Below are positions 25,597-34,163 of a stretch of DNA of 56,720 nt, piece by piece; positions within the stretch are counted from its first letter, which is position 1; every line of letters starts with the position of its first letter. A model generated the notes under the pieces. It was not told the DNA's origin, ran no database searches, and saw only the letters and a list, made by a program, of their open reading frames with translations. Source of the stretch: Blastococcus sp. URHD0036 (GTDB lineage: Bacteria > Actinomycetota > Actinomycetes > Mycobacteriales > Geodermatophilaceae); assembly GCF_000701365.1 (NCBI RefSeq), contig NZ_JNIK01000007.1, positions 1-56,720 of the forward strand, in the 5' to 3' direction. The position numbers and the translations under genes were made by a program.

Positions 25597-27291
25597 CTAA
25601 CTTCCCGGCACGCCTCGCGCCGGGGATCGCGTCGTCGAGAAGCGCCGGTGTGCCCGGGACGGGACCACGAGGGTCCTTCCCGGGCACACCGGTCGCGCTT
25701 GGAGGCCCGACGTCGGCCGGCGTCGGGCGACCTCCGACTTCTCGACGCCCACGATTCGGAGGTCGGGGGCCGAGTTGGCCTGCGTGAACGTGGAGTCGCC
25801 CAGACCCACGAGCCCGGGGGCAGAGAGGTACTGGACCGAGACCTGGACCCACGGGATCTGCACCACCTGGTCGGCGAGCCTCCGGTTGATGTCCTGCAGG
25901 ATCTCGTCCCGCGCAGGGTCGTCGAAGGGCTTCTGCTGGAGTTCGGCGTACAACTGCTGGACCTCGGGCCAGAGGCCGCCCGGGTTCTGGATGCCGAACA
26001 CGTTGAAGGCCAGAAACGTCATCGGGTCACCGCCGATCTGGGCGGAACTCAAGTACGCGCCACCCTCACCGGTCCGGAAGGCGGGGGCGGCCCCGGCCGG
26101 CGGGAACGGCCTGACCTCCACCGTGATGCCGACCTCGGCCAGCTGCGCCTGCACGATGGTGGAGATCGTGTCGAAGAGCTCGACGCCGTTCAGGATGATG
26201 GTGACGGTCGGGTTGGCAATGCCCGACTCGGCCACCAGCCGCCGGGCATCCTCCGGGTCGCCGCGTCCTCGTCGAGGTCGGGCACGTACCCCGGTGTCCC
26301 CTCGGGGAAGAACTGGTACGCCACCTCGCCCTCGCCTCCGGTCACCGCCTCGGCCAGCGCCTCCCGGTCCACGGCGAGCGAAACCGCCTTGCGCAGGTCC
26401 TCGTTGCCGGCTCCCGGAACGTTGGTGTTGAACACCGTTGCGTAGATCTGCCCACCGGGCTCGAAGGTGGTGAGCTCGAACTGACCGGAGTCGACCAGCG
26501 GCCGCCAGCCCGCGCTCGAGTACTGCAACACCTGCGCCGCCTGGATCTGCCCGCTCTGCCGCGCACCCTGCCGGGCGTTGTTGTCCGGGTTGGCGACGAT
26601 CGTGGCGCGCCGGACCAGCCGCCGGATGCTCCTCGTCCCAGTACCCGTCCCAGCGCTCGTACGTGGCGCGGTCCTGGCCCAGCTCGACCAGGCGGAACGG
26701 TCCGCCGCCGGCAGGCTCGCGGCTGACGTCGGTGCCGTCGGCGATCGCCTGGCCGCTGATCATCGCCGAGAGGCCGTTCTCGGCCAGGGTGTACGGGAAG
26801 GACTGGTTCGGCGTCTTGAACGTGACCGTCATCGGCCCGTCGGTCTCCACCGAGGCGATGGTGGCCACCAGGCTCTTGGCGGTCGTTTCCTCAAGGGTCG
26901 CGGCCCGGTCAAAGTTGGCCTTAACCAGCTCGGAGTCGAAGCCGCTGACGTCCTGGAACGTCACCGCCTCACGCAGCGTCATTGCCATCGACAAACCGTC
27001 GTCGCTCATCTGCCAGTCCGTGGCCGGCAGCCCCTCCGGCTCCAGGTCCGCGTTCAGCCGGATCAGCTGTTCGTACACCGGCGAGAGGTAGCCCGGATAG
27101 CTGAACGCCACCGAACGGATCTGGTGCGGGTCCATCGACGTCGGCGGGGCCGTCTGGGCGACCGTGATCTCGGCGTCGGAGTTCAGCTTCCCCGACCCCT
27201 CGGAGGACGATGACGAGCCGCCGCCTCCGCAGGCAGTGACGAAACCGTCGGAAGTCGGAGACCCTACATAAAAGTAGGTGGTTGACAACAA
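25597..27291 (-). pseudogene. decayed paralogue of the solute-binding lipoprotein
   Basis: The sequence aligns along its whole length with the intact binding protein. The signal peptide is lost: only DGFVTACGGGG of the lipobox remains, fused to MLSTTYFYVGSPTS from the neighbouring promoter. The frame is correct to YWDEEHP, shifts at about 26620, runs out of frame past the region encoding QFELTTFEPGGQIYATVFN and AVSLAVDREALAEA (readable in another frame), and returns near 26265. The natural stop after LRIVGVEK is also gone, so the frame reads through the terminator to 25597. With four lesions it cannot yield a working exported protein. Confidence 0.87.
25645..25692 (-). terminator. hairpin terminator of the decayed binding-protein gene
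   Basis: Arms 25645-25666 and 25672-25692 pair almost perfectly around ACGAG. Sequence and position match the hairpin after the intact paralogue at 23670-23718, apart from changes in the inner stem. The pseudogene frame now runs through it. Confidence 0.7.
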
Positions 27292-27310
27292 TCTTTTTGC
27301 TGGTCACGAT
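27263..27310 (+). promoter_or_regulatory. promoter and possible autoregulatory site of the TetR-hydratase-synthetase operon
   Basis: The inverted repeat CCTAC-N6-GTAGG (27263-27278) is followed by the small palindrome GTTGACAAC (27281-27289). This includes a consensus-like -35 TTGACA (27282-27287), and CACGAT lies 17 bases downstream. Transcription would start at about the GTG of the TetR gene, giving a leaderless message. The promoter reading is inference; the repeats are directly visible. Confidence 0.4.
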
Positions 27311-27317
27311 CGCGCAG

Positions 27318-28004
27318 GTGGACGACGGACTCAAGAACGACGCGTCCGTTCCAGCCACGCTGGGCGGCGTCGAGGTCAAGCAGCAGCGCTCAGTGCTCTC
27401 CACGCTGGCCATGCTCGACGCCGCCGCCGAGCTGGTGGTCGAGGTCGGCTACGAACGCGCGACGCTTGCCGCGATCGCGCAGCGGGCGGGCTACAGCCAC
27501 GGTCTGGTGACGCAAAGGTTCGGCAGCAAGGAAAGCCTGCTGATCGCGTTGATCGAGCGGATGACGACGGCCGCGGACGGAGCGGCCGGCCCGGAGGCGC
27601 CGCACGGGATGGCTGCTGCGCTGGGCGCCTACGACACGGTGCTGAACGGATGGCGCCGTTCCCCGTTGTCGATGCGTGCGCTCTACGTCCTCATGCTCAC
27701 GTCGATCGTCGCGCAGCCGGCGCTGCGGGACCGGATGGTGCAGTTGCACCGCGACTTCCGGGCCCGGATGGCCTCCGAGATCCGGCACGCCGTCGACAGC
27801 GGCGAGCTCGCACCGGCCATCGATGCCGACGAGATCGCGGCGTCGGTCCTGACCAGCCTGCGCGGCTGCGCGTACCAGTGGGTCCTCGACCCCGAGGGGT
27901 TCTCCTTCGAGTCGGCGCTCACCGCGGAGCGCCGTGCGATGCAGCAGCGGCTGGACCCGTTCCTGCTCCGCTCCAGCCCTACGACGGGAGACAGGGACAT
28001 ATGA
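27318..28004 (+). CDS. TetR/AcrR-family transcriptional regulator
   Basis: The 228-residue protein has a TetR helix-turn-helix near residues 25-70: TLAMLDAAAELVVEVGYERA, then LAAIAQRAGYSHGLVTQRFGSKESLL. The variable helical C-terminal half binds a ligand, probably an acyl-CoA or acid given its neighbours. The start is uncertain; GTG 27318 gives a normal N-terminal arm, while the earlier TTG 27282 overlaps a likely -35 box. Its stop overlaps the enoyl-CoA hydratase start (ATGA), an unusual coupling that puts the regulator first in the operon it probably controls. A decayed copy of its 3' end exists at 53611. Confidence 0.85.
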   Translation: MDDGLKNDASVPATLGGVEVKQQRSVLSTLAMLDAAAELVVEVGYERATLAAIAQRAGYSHGLVTQRFGSKESLLIALIERMTTAADGAAGPEAPHGMAAALGAYDTVLNGWRRSPLSMRALYVLMLTSIVAQPALRDRMVQLHRDFRARMASEIRHAVDSGELAPAIDADEIAASVLTSLRGCAYQWVLDPEGFSFESALTAERRAMQQRLDPFLLRSSPTTGDRDI

Positions 28005-28795
28005 CCCCCGAACCGGTGCTGGTCGAGACCACCGAGGGCCACGTCCGCACCCTGCGGCTTAACCGCCCCGCCCTCGCCAACGCGCTCAATCAGGAGCTCA
28101 TCAGCGCACTCGCGGCCGCCCTCGTCGCTGCCGAGCAAGACCTCGACGTGTGGGTCGTCATCGTGACCGGCACCGGGACGACGTTCTGCTCGGGCGGCGA
28201 CCTGAAGGAAATGGCGGCTGAGGACGCAGCGACGAACCCCGGGCGCCCGCGGCAGGTGCGCCCGAAGGTGAGCACCGCCCCGAACGTGCTCCAGCTGCTG
28301 CTCCAGATGGAGACCCCCGTCATCGCCGCACTCAACGGGCACGCCGTCGCAGGCGGGTTCGAGCTCGCCCTCGCCTGCGACCTCAGGGTCGGGTCCGAGG
28401 ACGCGCGATTCGGGCTGCCGGAGGCGAAGCGGGGCATGGGGGCCGCGTTCGGCACGGTCGTGCTGCCGCGGCTCATCCCGGAGACGGTCGCCCTGGAACT
28501 CCTCTTCACGGGGCGCCTGATTGACGCCGCCGAGGCACAGCGTCTCGGGCTGCTCAACCGCGTGGCCCCCGCCGACGCGGTGCTGGACGTAGCGCGAGCC
28601 CTGGCGGAGGAGATCGGCGGCAACGCGCCCCTCACCGTGCGGCGCATGAAGGCGAACGTGCGTGCCGCGTCGGGTCAGCCGCTGTCAGCAGCACTGCAGA
28701 TGGACGCGGGCCCGGACCCGTACGCCAGCGAGGACCGGGTCGAGGGCGTGCGCGCCTTCGTCGAGAAGCGGGAACCACGATGGAGGAACAGATGA
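28001..28795 (+). CDS. enoyl-CoA hydratase/isomerase family protein
   Basis: The 264-residue crotonase-fold enzyme has the oxyanion-hole segments SGGDLKEMAA near residue 65 and NGHAVAGGFELALACDLRVG near residue 112. The second acidic position reads LPEAKRGMGAAFGT, with glutamate retained at the first catalytic site. It hydrates or isomerises enoyl-CoA esters. It overlaps TetR by 4 bases upstream and the acyl-CoA synthetase by 4 bases downstream, so the three genes form one coupled operon. A frameshifted copy of its 5' half lies at 53839-54220. The exact acyl group is unknown. Confidence 0.9.
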   Translation: MTPEPVLVETTEGHVRTLRLNRPALANALNQELISALAAALVAAEQDLDVWVVIVTGTGTTFCSGGDLKEMAAEDAATNPGRPRQVRPKVSTAPNVLQLLLQMETPVIAALNGHAVAGGFELALACDLRVGSEDARFGLPEAKRGMGAAFGTVVLPRLIPETVALELLFTGRLIDAAEAQRLGLLNRVAPADAVLDVARALAEEIGGNAPLTVRRMKANVRAASGQPLSAALQMDAGPDPYASEDRVEGVRAFVEKREPRWRNR

Positions 28796-30864
28796 GCGCG
28801 AAGAACCTGATCGGGCTGTTCGCACCGGCCTCCGTGGCGATCATCGGGGCCAGCACGACCCCTGGCAAGATCGGCACCCGCGTCGTCGACAACCTCCTGT
28901 CCAACGGCTATCCGGGCCGCGTGTACCCGGTTAACGCGCGCGGCGGCGAGATCGCCGGCCTCCCCGTGTACCGCGACATCGCCTCGTTGCCCGAGGCCCC
29001 CGAGGTCGCCTACGTCCTGATCCCCGCGGACGCCGCGGTCGCGGCCGCCCAGGAGCTGGCCGAGCGCGGCACCGCCTACATCATCGTCGCCGCGGCCGGG
29101 TTCGCCGAGTCGGGAACCGAGGACGGACGCCGTCGGGAACTGGCCCTCCGGGAGATCGCCGAGGCGACCGGCACGCGCATCGTCGGCCCGAACTGCAACG
29201 GCACGTACAGTGCCACGCACCAGGCCTCGATCGGCTTCAACACCGCGCACGGCATGCGCCACCGCGCGGGCGGCGTGGCCATCCTGTCGCACAGCGGCGC
29301 CCTGTTCTCCACCCTCATGCTGCGGGCCGCGACGCAGGGCATGGGGCTCTCGGCCTTCGTGTCCGTCGGCAACGAGTGCGACCTCACCGTCGTCGACTAC
29401 ATGGCCCACTTCGTCGACGATGCTGCGACCTCATGCATCGCGTTGATCATCGACTCGATCCCTGACGGTGACCGGTTCCGGGAGCTGGTGGGGTCCGCGC
29501 ACGCCGCCGGGAAGTCGGTCCTCGCCCTCAAGCTCGGCACCTCGGACGTCGGTGCGAGCGCGGCGGTGGCCCACTCCAGCCGGCTGGCGGGGCGAGCGGA
29601 GGCCTACGAGTCCTTCCTCGGGCACCTCGGGGTCGGCCTCCTCGACACCGTGGAGGAACTCGTCGCCGCGGCCGCGCTGGTGGACACACCTCGCCGTATC
29701 CGTGCGCGCGCGTCGGTCGGCGTCGCCGCCATGTCGGGCGGCGCCGCCACGATCCTGGCCGACGCCGCCACGCGCGCCGGCGTGCGCGTCCCTCCGTTGA
29801 GCGGCACCACGCGCGACCGCATCAGCAGCATCGCGCCGCAGGCACTCATCGAGAACCCGATCGACCTCGGCGGCAGCTACGGCCAGATCGACACGCCCAC
29901 AATGTTCGAGCTGCTCGCCGACGACCCCTCCATCGACGTGGTGCTGCACTACTACCACCCGATGAGCGAGGACGCCGACCGCGCCAGGCTCGCCGACCAG
30001 TTCATCGGCAGTGCCGAGCGTTCGGGCAAGCCGCACCTCCTGCTGGCGCCCGGTGGGATCACCGACGCGGAACGGGAGCGCTACGACGCGGCGCGGCTGC
30101 CGGTCATGATCGACACCGGGACGGCGATGACCGCCATCGCCGCGGCGTCCGCCCAGGCACCCGAGCCGGTCGCCCCGCAGCCCGCCGCCCGGCCGATTAC
30201 AGCGCTCTCCGGGAGCGGCGTCCTCGACGACGCCGTGAGCATCGCACTGCTCGCCGAGGCCGGCGTGCCGATGACGCCAGTCCGCACCGCCACGACCCCG
30301 GCCGAGGTCCTGGCGGCGGCGCACGCCACCGGTCCGATCGTCGTGCTCAAGGGGCTGCTCGAGGGGGTCGCGCACAAGTCCGACCTCGGGCTGGTGGCCG
30401 TCGGCGTCCGAGGCGACGAGGAGGTCGCGGCCCAGGCCGAGCGCCTGTTCGGCCTCGGCGTCCGCACGGTGATGGTCCAGCCCATGGCCACGGGCGAGGT
30501 GGAGGCGCTGCTGGGAGTCGTGACCGAACCCCGCCTGGGCAGATTTGTCGTCTTCGGGCTGGGCGGCGTGTTCACCGAAGACCTCCGTGATGTCGCCATG
30601 GTGCCGGTGTGGGCCAGCCCGGAGCAGATGCGCACAGCCCTGTCCGCCACCCGACTGGGCGCCGTCCTCCACAGCCCACGCCGGCAGGCCGGGGCCTCGA
30701 CCGAACGGTTCCTGGACGCAATCGTCACCCTCGCCCGCTGGGCGCGGACCGTCCCCCAACTCGAGGCTGTCGACATCAACCCCGTGCTCATCGGCACCGA
30801 TGACGTGGTAGGAGTCGACGGCCTCATCGTCCTGGCCGACTCGACAGCTCCCGGCAGCGTCTGA
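28792..30864 (+). CDS. NDP-forming acyl-CoA synthetase (ACD family), first copy
   Basis: The 690-residue protein is a single-chain NDP-forming acetyl-CoA synthetase. A CoA-binding Rossmann domain comes first (FAPASVAIIGASTTPGKIG), then succinyl-CoA-ligase-like domains with GPNCNGTY, LSHSGALFS and AVAHSSRLAG, whose histidine matches the phospho-histidine position. A C-terminal ATP-grasp domain follows (VLKGLLEGVAHKSDLGLV, GLGGVFTEDLRDVA, EAVDINPVLI). It interconverts acyl-CoA plus ADP/Pi and acid plus ATP plus CoA. ATG 28792 is chosen because GGAGGA lies 5 bases upstream and it overlaps the hydratase stop. It may conserve the thioester energy as ATP at the end of a pathway. Confidence 0.9.
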   Translation: MSAKNLIGLFAPASVAIIGASTTPGKIGTRVVDNLLSNGYPGRVYPVNARGGEIAGLPVYRDIASLPEAPEVAYVLIPADAAVAAAQELAERGTAYIIVAAAGFAESGTEDGRRRELALREIAEATGTRIVGPNCNGTYSATHQASIGFNTAHGMRHRAGGVAILSHSGALFSTLMLRAATQGMGLSAFVSVGNECDLTVVDYMAHFVDDAATSCIALIIDSIPDGDRFRELVGSAHAAGKSVLALKLGTSDVGASAAVAHSSRLAGRAEAYESFLGHLGVGLLDTVEELVAAAALVDTPRRIRARASVGVAAMSGGAATILADAATRAGVRVPPLSGTTRDRISSIAPQALIENPIDLGGSYGQIDTPTMFELLADDPSIDVVLHYYHPMSEDADRARLADQFIGSAERSGKPHLLLAPGGITDAERERYDAARLPVMIDTGTAMTAIAAASAQAPEPVAPQPAARPITALSGSGVLDDAVSIALLAEAGVPMTPVRTATTPAEVLAAAHATGPIVVLKGLLEGVAHKSDLGLVAVGVRGDEEVAAQAERLFGLGVRTVMVQPMATGEVEALLGVVTEPRLGRFVVFGLGGVFTEDLRDVAMVPVWASPEQMRTALSATRLGAVLHSPRRQAGASTERFLDAIVTLARWARTVPQLEAVDINPVLIGTDDVVGVDGLIVLADSTAPGSV

Positions 30865-31278
30865 ACCCCCTGGCCGTGCCACTTGATCCCGGTGCATGCA
30901 GCCTGCGCGGGCCCAGGACCCCCTACTCGACAGCAGATCGGGCACGGGTCATGTGCGAATCTGGGCATCTCGAGCCGCCAGGCACTCGTCAGTGGGAGGT
31001 GCCCGCGCCTCTCGGTTGTCCCTTCTGCGCTCGACCGGGGCGCGAGGGCCGACTCACCGACCGGCGCGAATCCGTCGTCCCCACCGATGCGCTGCGCCGC
31101 CGGCGCACGGCCGGGGGGGGCCGGTCGTCGCCGATGAACCGGCTCGCAGGTCGACGTGCAGGAGGGGGACTCCGATCTGGGCTGTCCCTCGATCGCCTGG
31201 CCCTTGTTGCAGCGAAGATGAGCTCGACCGAGTGTCACTTGGACCGCGCGAATTGCAGACGGAGAGGAAGTAGCGGCC
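30865..31278 (+). other. intergenic region before the second synthetase operon
   Basis: These 414 bases separate two same-strand operons. I see no gene, no strong hairpin and no copy of either operator motif. A promoter for the downstream operon presumably lies near its right end; GGAGAGGAAG at 31260-31269 is the ribosome binding site for the next gene. Confidence 0.4.
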
Positions 31279-33399
31279 ATGGAGGGTGCGGACGGGGTTC
31301 AGACGTCCATCTGTCGCATGCTGAACCCCCGCTCGGTCGCGGTAGTGGGAGCAACCAAGTCTCCTGGCTACGCGAGTCGCATGCTGTCGTCGCTGCGCGG
31401 GGGCCGAGCCGAGCTGACGATCTACCCGGTGAATCCGAAGTACGACGAACTCGACGGTCTGCGGTGCTACCCGACGCTGCGGGACCTGCCCGAGGCTCCG
31501 GACGTGGTGGCTGTCGTCGTCCCTCAACCCCTGGTCGCCGATGCGATCGCCCAAGCGGGAGAACTCGGCACCACGGCGGCCGTCGTGATCAGCGCCGGGT
31601 ATGCCGAGCGGGGTGATGACGACGGGCCTCATCGGGAGGCGGCGCTGGCCGAACTCGCCCGGCGTTCGGGGGTCCGGATCTGCGGGCCCAACTGTCTAGG
31701 GGTCAGCAACGTCAAGGACGGCATCTGGGTCGCCGGCGCACCCGTCCCGCAGACGCGGAAGGGTCGCGTCGGCCTGATCTCGCAGAGCGGTGCCCTAGGT
31801 TTCGGGACGCTGATCCCGCGCGCATTCGCCGCCGGTGTCGGCTTCAGCTACGTGGTGACGACCGGGAACCAGGCGGACATCGAGTTCTCCGACTACGCGC
31901 GGTACCTGGTCGAGGACGACTCCACGTCGGTGATCGCGGGCTACGTCGAAGGCTTCAGGAACCCCGAGGCGTTCGCAGAGGTCGCCCGGCTCGCGGCGGA
32001 TCGCGGCAAGCCGATCGTGCTCCTGAAGATCGGTCGCGCCGAGGCCGGTGCGCGAGCGGCGCGCTCCCACACGGCGGCACTGTCGGGCTCGGACTCGGCC
32101 TATGACGCCCTGTTCAGGCAGTACGGCGTGATCCGCGTGTCCGACTACGAGGAACTGCTCGAGCAGGCGCTCCTGCTGTCGACCGTCCGGCGACCTGTCG
32201 CGAGGGGAGTCGGCGTGCTGTCGCATTCGGGCGGACTGGGGACGGTGGTCGCCGACACGCTGGGAGCTGAAGGTCTCGCGCTGCCGCAACTGTCCGACCA
32301 GGCACGGGACGGCATCCAGGGCGTCATCGGGAACCTCGGCTGGGCCGCGAATCCCGCCGACGTGACCCGCTTCGCGACGCAGCCGACGAGCTTCGCCACG
32401 ATCGCCGGCCACCTGCTCGCCGAGCCGTCCATCGGTACCTTGATCGTCGCCGGCCAAGCAACCGAGGAACTGGCGCGCGGCTGCATCGAGCAGGAGAAGG
32501 CCACCGGCAAGCAGATCGTCTACCTCTGGTCGGACGCAGTGCGCGGCCAGGAGCCCGGGATCGACGTCCTGAGGGACGGCGGGATCCCGGTGGTGGTCTC
32601 CCCGGCCCGCCTCGCCCGCGGCCTCCGTACCACCTGGGACCACCACGACTGGCTCGACACCTGGCGCCGACGCGCCGCCGACGCCGCCCCTCCCCCGCCG
32701 CCGGCCGAGGCGCTTGCAGCCCTTCACGGTCTCCAGCCCGGGGCGGCCATGTCCGAGCGCGAGAGCCGGTCCCTCCTCGAACGATGGGGCATCCCCGGCG
32801 TCACAGAGGTGGCGGTCTCCGATGCCGAAGGAGCCGTTGCCGCTGCTTGGCAGATCGGCTTCCCGGTCGTCGCCAAGATCGACTCCCCCGACATCGCCCA
32901 CAAGAGCGAGAGCGGTCTGGTCCGTCTCGGGTTGCAGGACGACGACGACGTCCGTGCCGCGGTCGAGGAGTTGGAGGCCGCGGCCGCCGACGCCCACCCG
33001 GACTCCAGGATCAACGGCATCCTGATCCAAGAGATGGTGCGCGGCGCCGTGGAGGTCATCGCCGGGCTGTCCCATGACGAGCAGCTGGGGCCGGTGCTGC
33101 TCTTCGGCACGGGCGGGGTCACGGTGGAGGTGTTCTCCGACGTCGCGCGTCGGATCTGCCCGATCACCACGGACGATGCGTTGGAGATGATCGCGGAGAC
33201 GCGGGGCGCGAGGTTGCTGAACGGATTCCGCGGTCGCCCTCCGGCGGATGTCGAGGCCCTCGCGCAGGCGCTCGTCTCGCTCTCGCTGTTCGGGCACCAC
33301 GCGCGCGACGTGATCGCGGAGGTGGACGTGAACCCGCTCATGATCCTTCCCCGGGGACAAGGAGTCAGGGCTGCGGACGCCCTGGTGATCGGTCGGTGA
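31279..33399 (+). CDS. NDP-forming acyl-CoA synthetase (ACD family), second copy
   Basis: This 706-residue protein has the same domain order as the copy at 28792: CoA-binding domain (LNPRSVAVVGATKSPGYAS), ligase domains with GPNCLGVSN, ISQSGALGFG and SHTAALSGSDSAYDALFRQ carrying the phospho-histidine, then ATP-grasp (VVAKIDSPDIAHKSESGLV, FGTGGVTVEVFSDVARR, AEVDVNPLMI). It is clearly diverged from the first copy, so substrate preference may differ. It heads a four-gene operon with three CitE-type proteins; its stop overlaps the next GTG start (GTGA). It could activate the acid that the lyases cleave as CoA ester, or recover ATP from the product. Confidence 0.9.
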   Translation: MEGADGVQTSICRMLNPRSVAVVGATKSPGYASRMLSSLRGGRAELTIYPVNPKYDELDGLRCYPTLRDLPEAPDVVAVVVPQPLVADAIAQAGELGTTAAVVISAGYAERGDDDGPHREAALAELARRSGVRICGPNCLGVSNVKDGIWVAGAPVPQTRKGRVGLISQSGALGFGTLIPRAFAAGVGFSYVVTTGNQADIEFSDYARYLVEDDSTSVIAGYVEGFRNPEAFAEVARLAADRGKPIVLLKIGRAEAGARAARSHTAALSGSDSAYDALFRQYGVIRVSDYEELLEQALLLSTVRRPVARGVGVLSHSGGLGTVVADTLGAEGLALPQLSDQARDGIQGVIGNLGWAANPADVTRFATQPTSFATIAGHLLAEPSIGTLIVAGQATEELARGCIEQEKATGKQIVYLWSDAVRGQEPGIDVLRDGGIPVVVSPARLARGLRTTWDHHDWLDTWRRRAADAAPPPPPAEALAALHGLQPGAAMSERESRSLLERWGIPGVTEVAVSDAEGAVAAAWQIGFPVVAKIDSPDIAHKSESGLVRLGLQDDDDVRAAVEELEAAAADAHPDSRINGILIQEMVRGAVEVIAGLSHDEQLGPVLLFGTGGVTVEVFSDVARRICPITTDDALEMIAETRGARLLNGFRGRPPADVEALAQALVSLSLFGHHARDVIAEVDVNPLMILPRGQGVRAADALVIGR

Positions 33400-34163
33400 C
33401 CGCATCCCCCGACGCCGTCGCGGATCGACCCGCCCGCCGTTCCTGGTTGGTGGTTCCGGTCCCGGGACCCGACGAGTGGGCGAGCCTCGACACGACGGCC
33501 GCCGACGTCGTCGTCCTCGACCTGGTCGAGTTCGTGCAGCCGCGCTATCGAGGTGACAGCCGGCTCGAACTGCCCACCGCGATCGCCAGGCTGGCCGGGA
33601 ACGGCCACCAGGTCTTCGTCCAGACGACGGCCGCCGACCCGTTCGACGATCTCGATGCCGCAGTGCGTGCCGGTCTGACGGGGATCGTCGTGGCCGACGC
33701 CGAGACGAGGGGACAGATCGAAGCAATCGATGGCCTCCTGGATCGCCAGGAACGCGAACGCGGGCTCTCGCCGGGTGCGATCGAGATCGTGGTCGCGCTC
33801 GAGTCGGGACGGGGCAACTGGGATGCCTTCGAGATCGCGACCGCCAGCAGCCGCGTGACCGGCGTGACGCTCGGCCGCGTCGACCTGAAGATGGACCTTC
33901 GTGCCGAGCCGAGCGGTGAACTGCACCTGCTCCCCTATCTCATGGAGCGGCTGATCGTGGTCGCCGGCGCGTGCGGCAGGTCGCCCATCGGGGCATGGTG
34001 GCGCCATCCTGCGCGCGGAATGCTCGCCGACGAGCAGCGCACGTATGAGGCTGCCGTGCGCGGCGCCGCGATCGGTTTCCGGGGCGGCATGTGCCTCACC
34101 GAGGAGCAGGTTCGATCGTTCAACCGCGCCTATGCACCCGCAAGTGATCGGGCGAGCCGGTGA
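33396..34163 (+). CDS. HpcH/HpaI aldolase / CitE-type lyase homologue 1
   Basis: The 255-residue TIM-barrel protein resembles the citrate lyase beta/malyl-CoA lyase family: DVVVLDLVEFVQP in place of the usual ILDLEDSV, EIVVALESGRGNWDAFEIATA with the metal-binding glutamate, and VTLGRVDLKMDL with the metal aspartate. RSPIGAWWRHPARGM and the C-terminal helix follow the family pattern. Family members cleave 3-hydroxy-dicarboxylyl-CoA such as malyl- or citramalyl-CoA. The substrate-facing LEDSV motif is altered, so activity may be unusual. Start GTG 33396 overlaps the synthetase stop, and its stop overlaps the next gene. Confidence 0.78.
   Translation: MTASPDAVADRPARRSWLVVPVPGPDEWASLDTTAADVVVLDLVEFVQPRYRGDSRLELPTAIARLAGNGHQVFVQTTAADPFDDLDAAVRAGLTGIVVADAETRGQIEAIDGLLDRQERERGLSPGAIEIVVALESGRGNWDAFEIATASSRVTGVTLGRVDLKMDLRAEPSGELHLLPYLMERLIVVAGACGRSPIGAWWRHPARGMLADEQRTYEAAVRGAAIGFRGGMCLTEEQVRSFNRAYAPASDRASR

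Noticed and set aside
31795-33726. A 643-residue minus-strand open frame over the second acyl-CoA synthetase
   Set aside because: Low-complexity Arg/Gly/Asp-rich translation without motifs; the plus-strand synthetase is complete and coupled to its neighbours.
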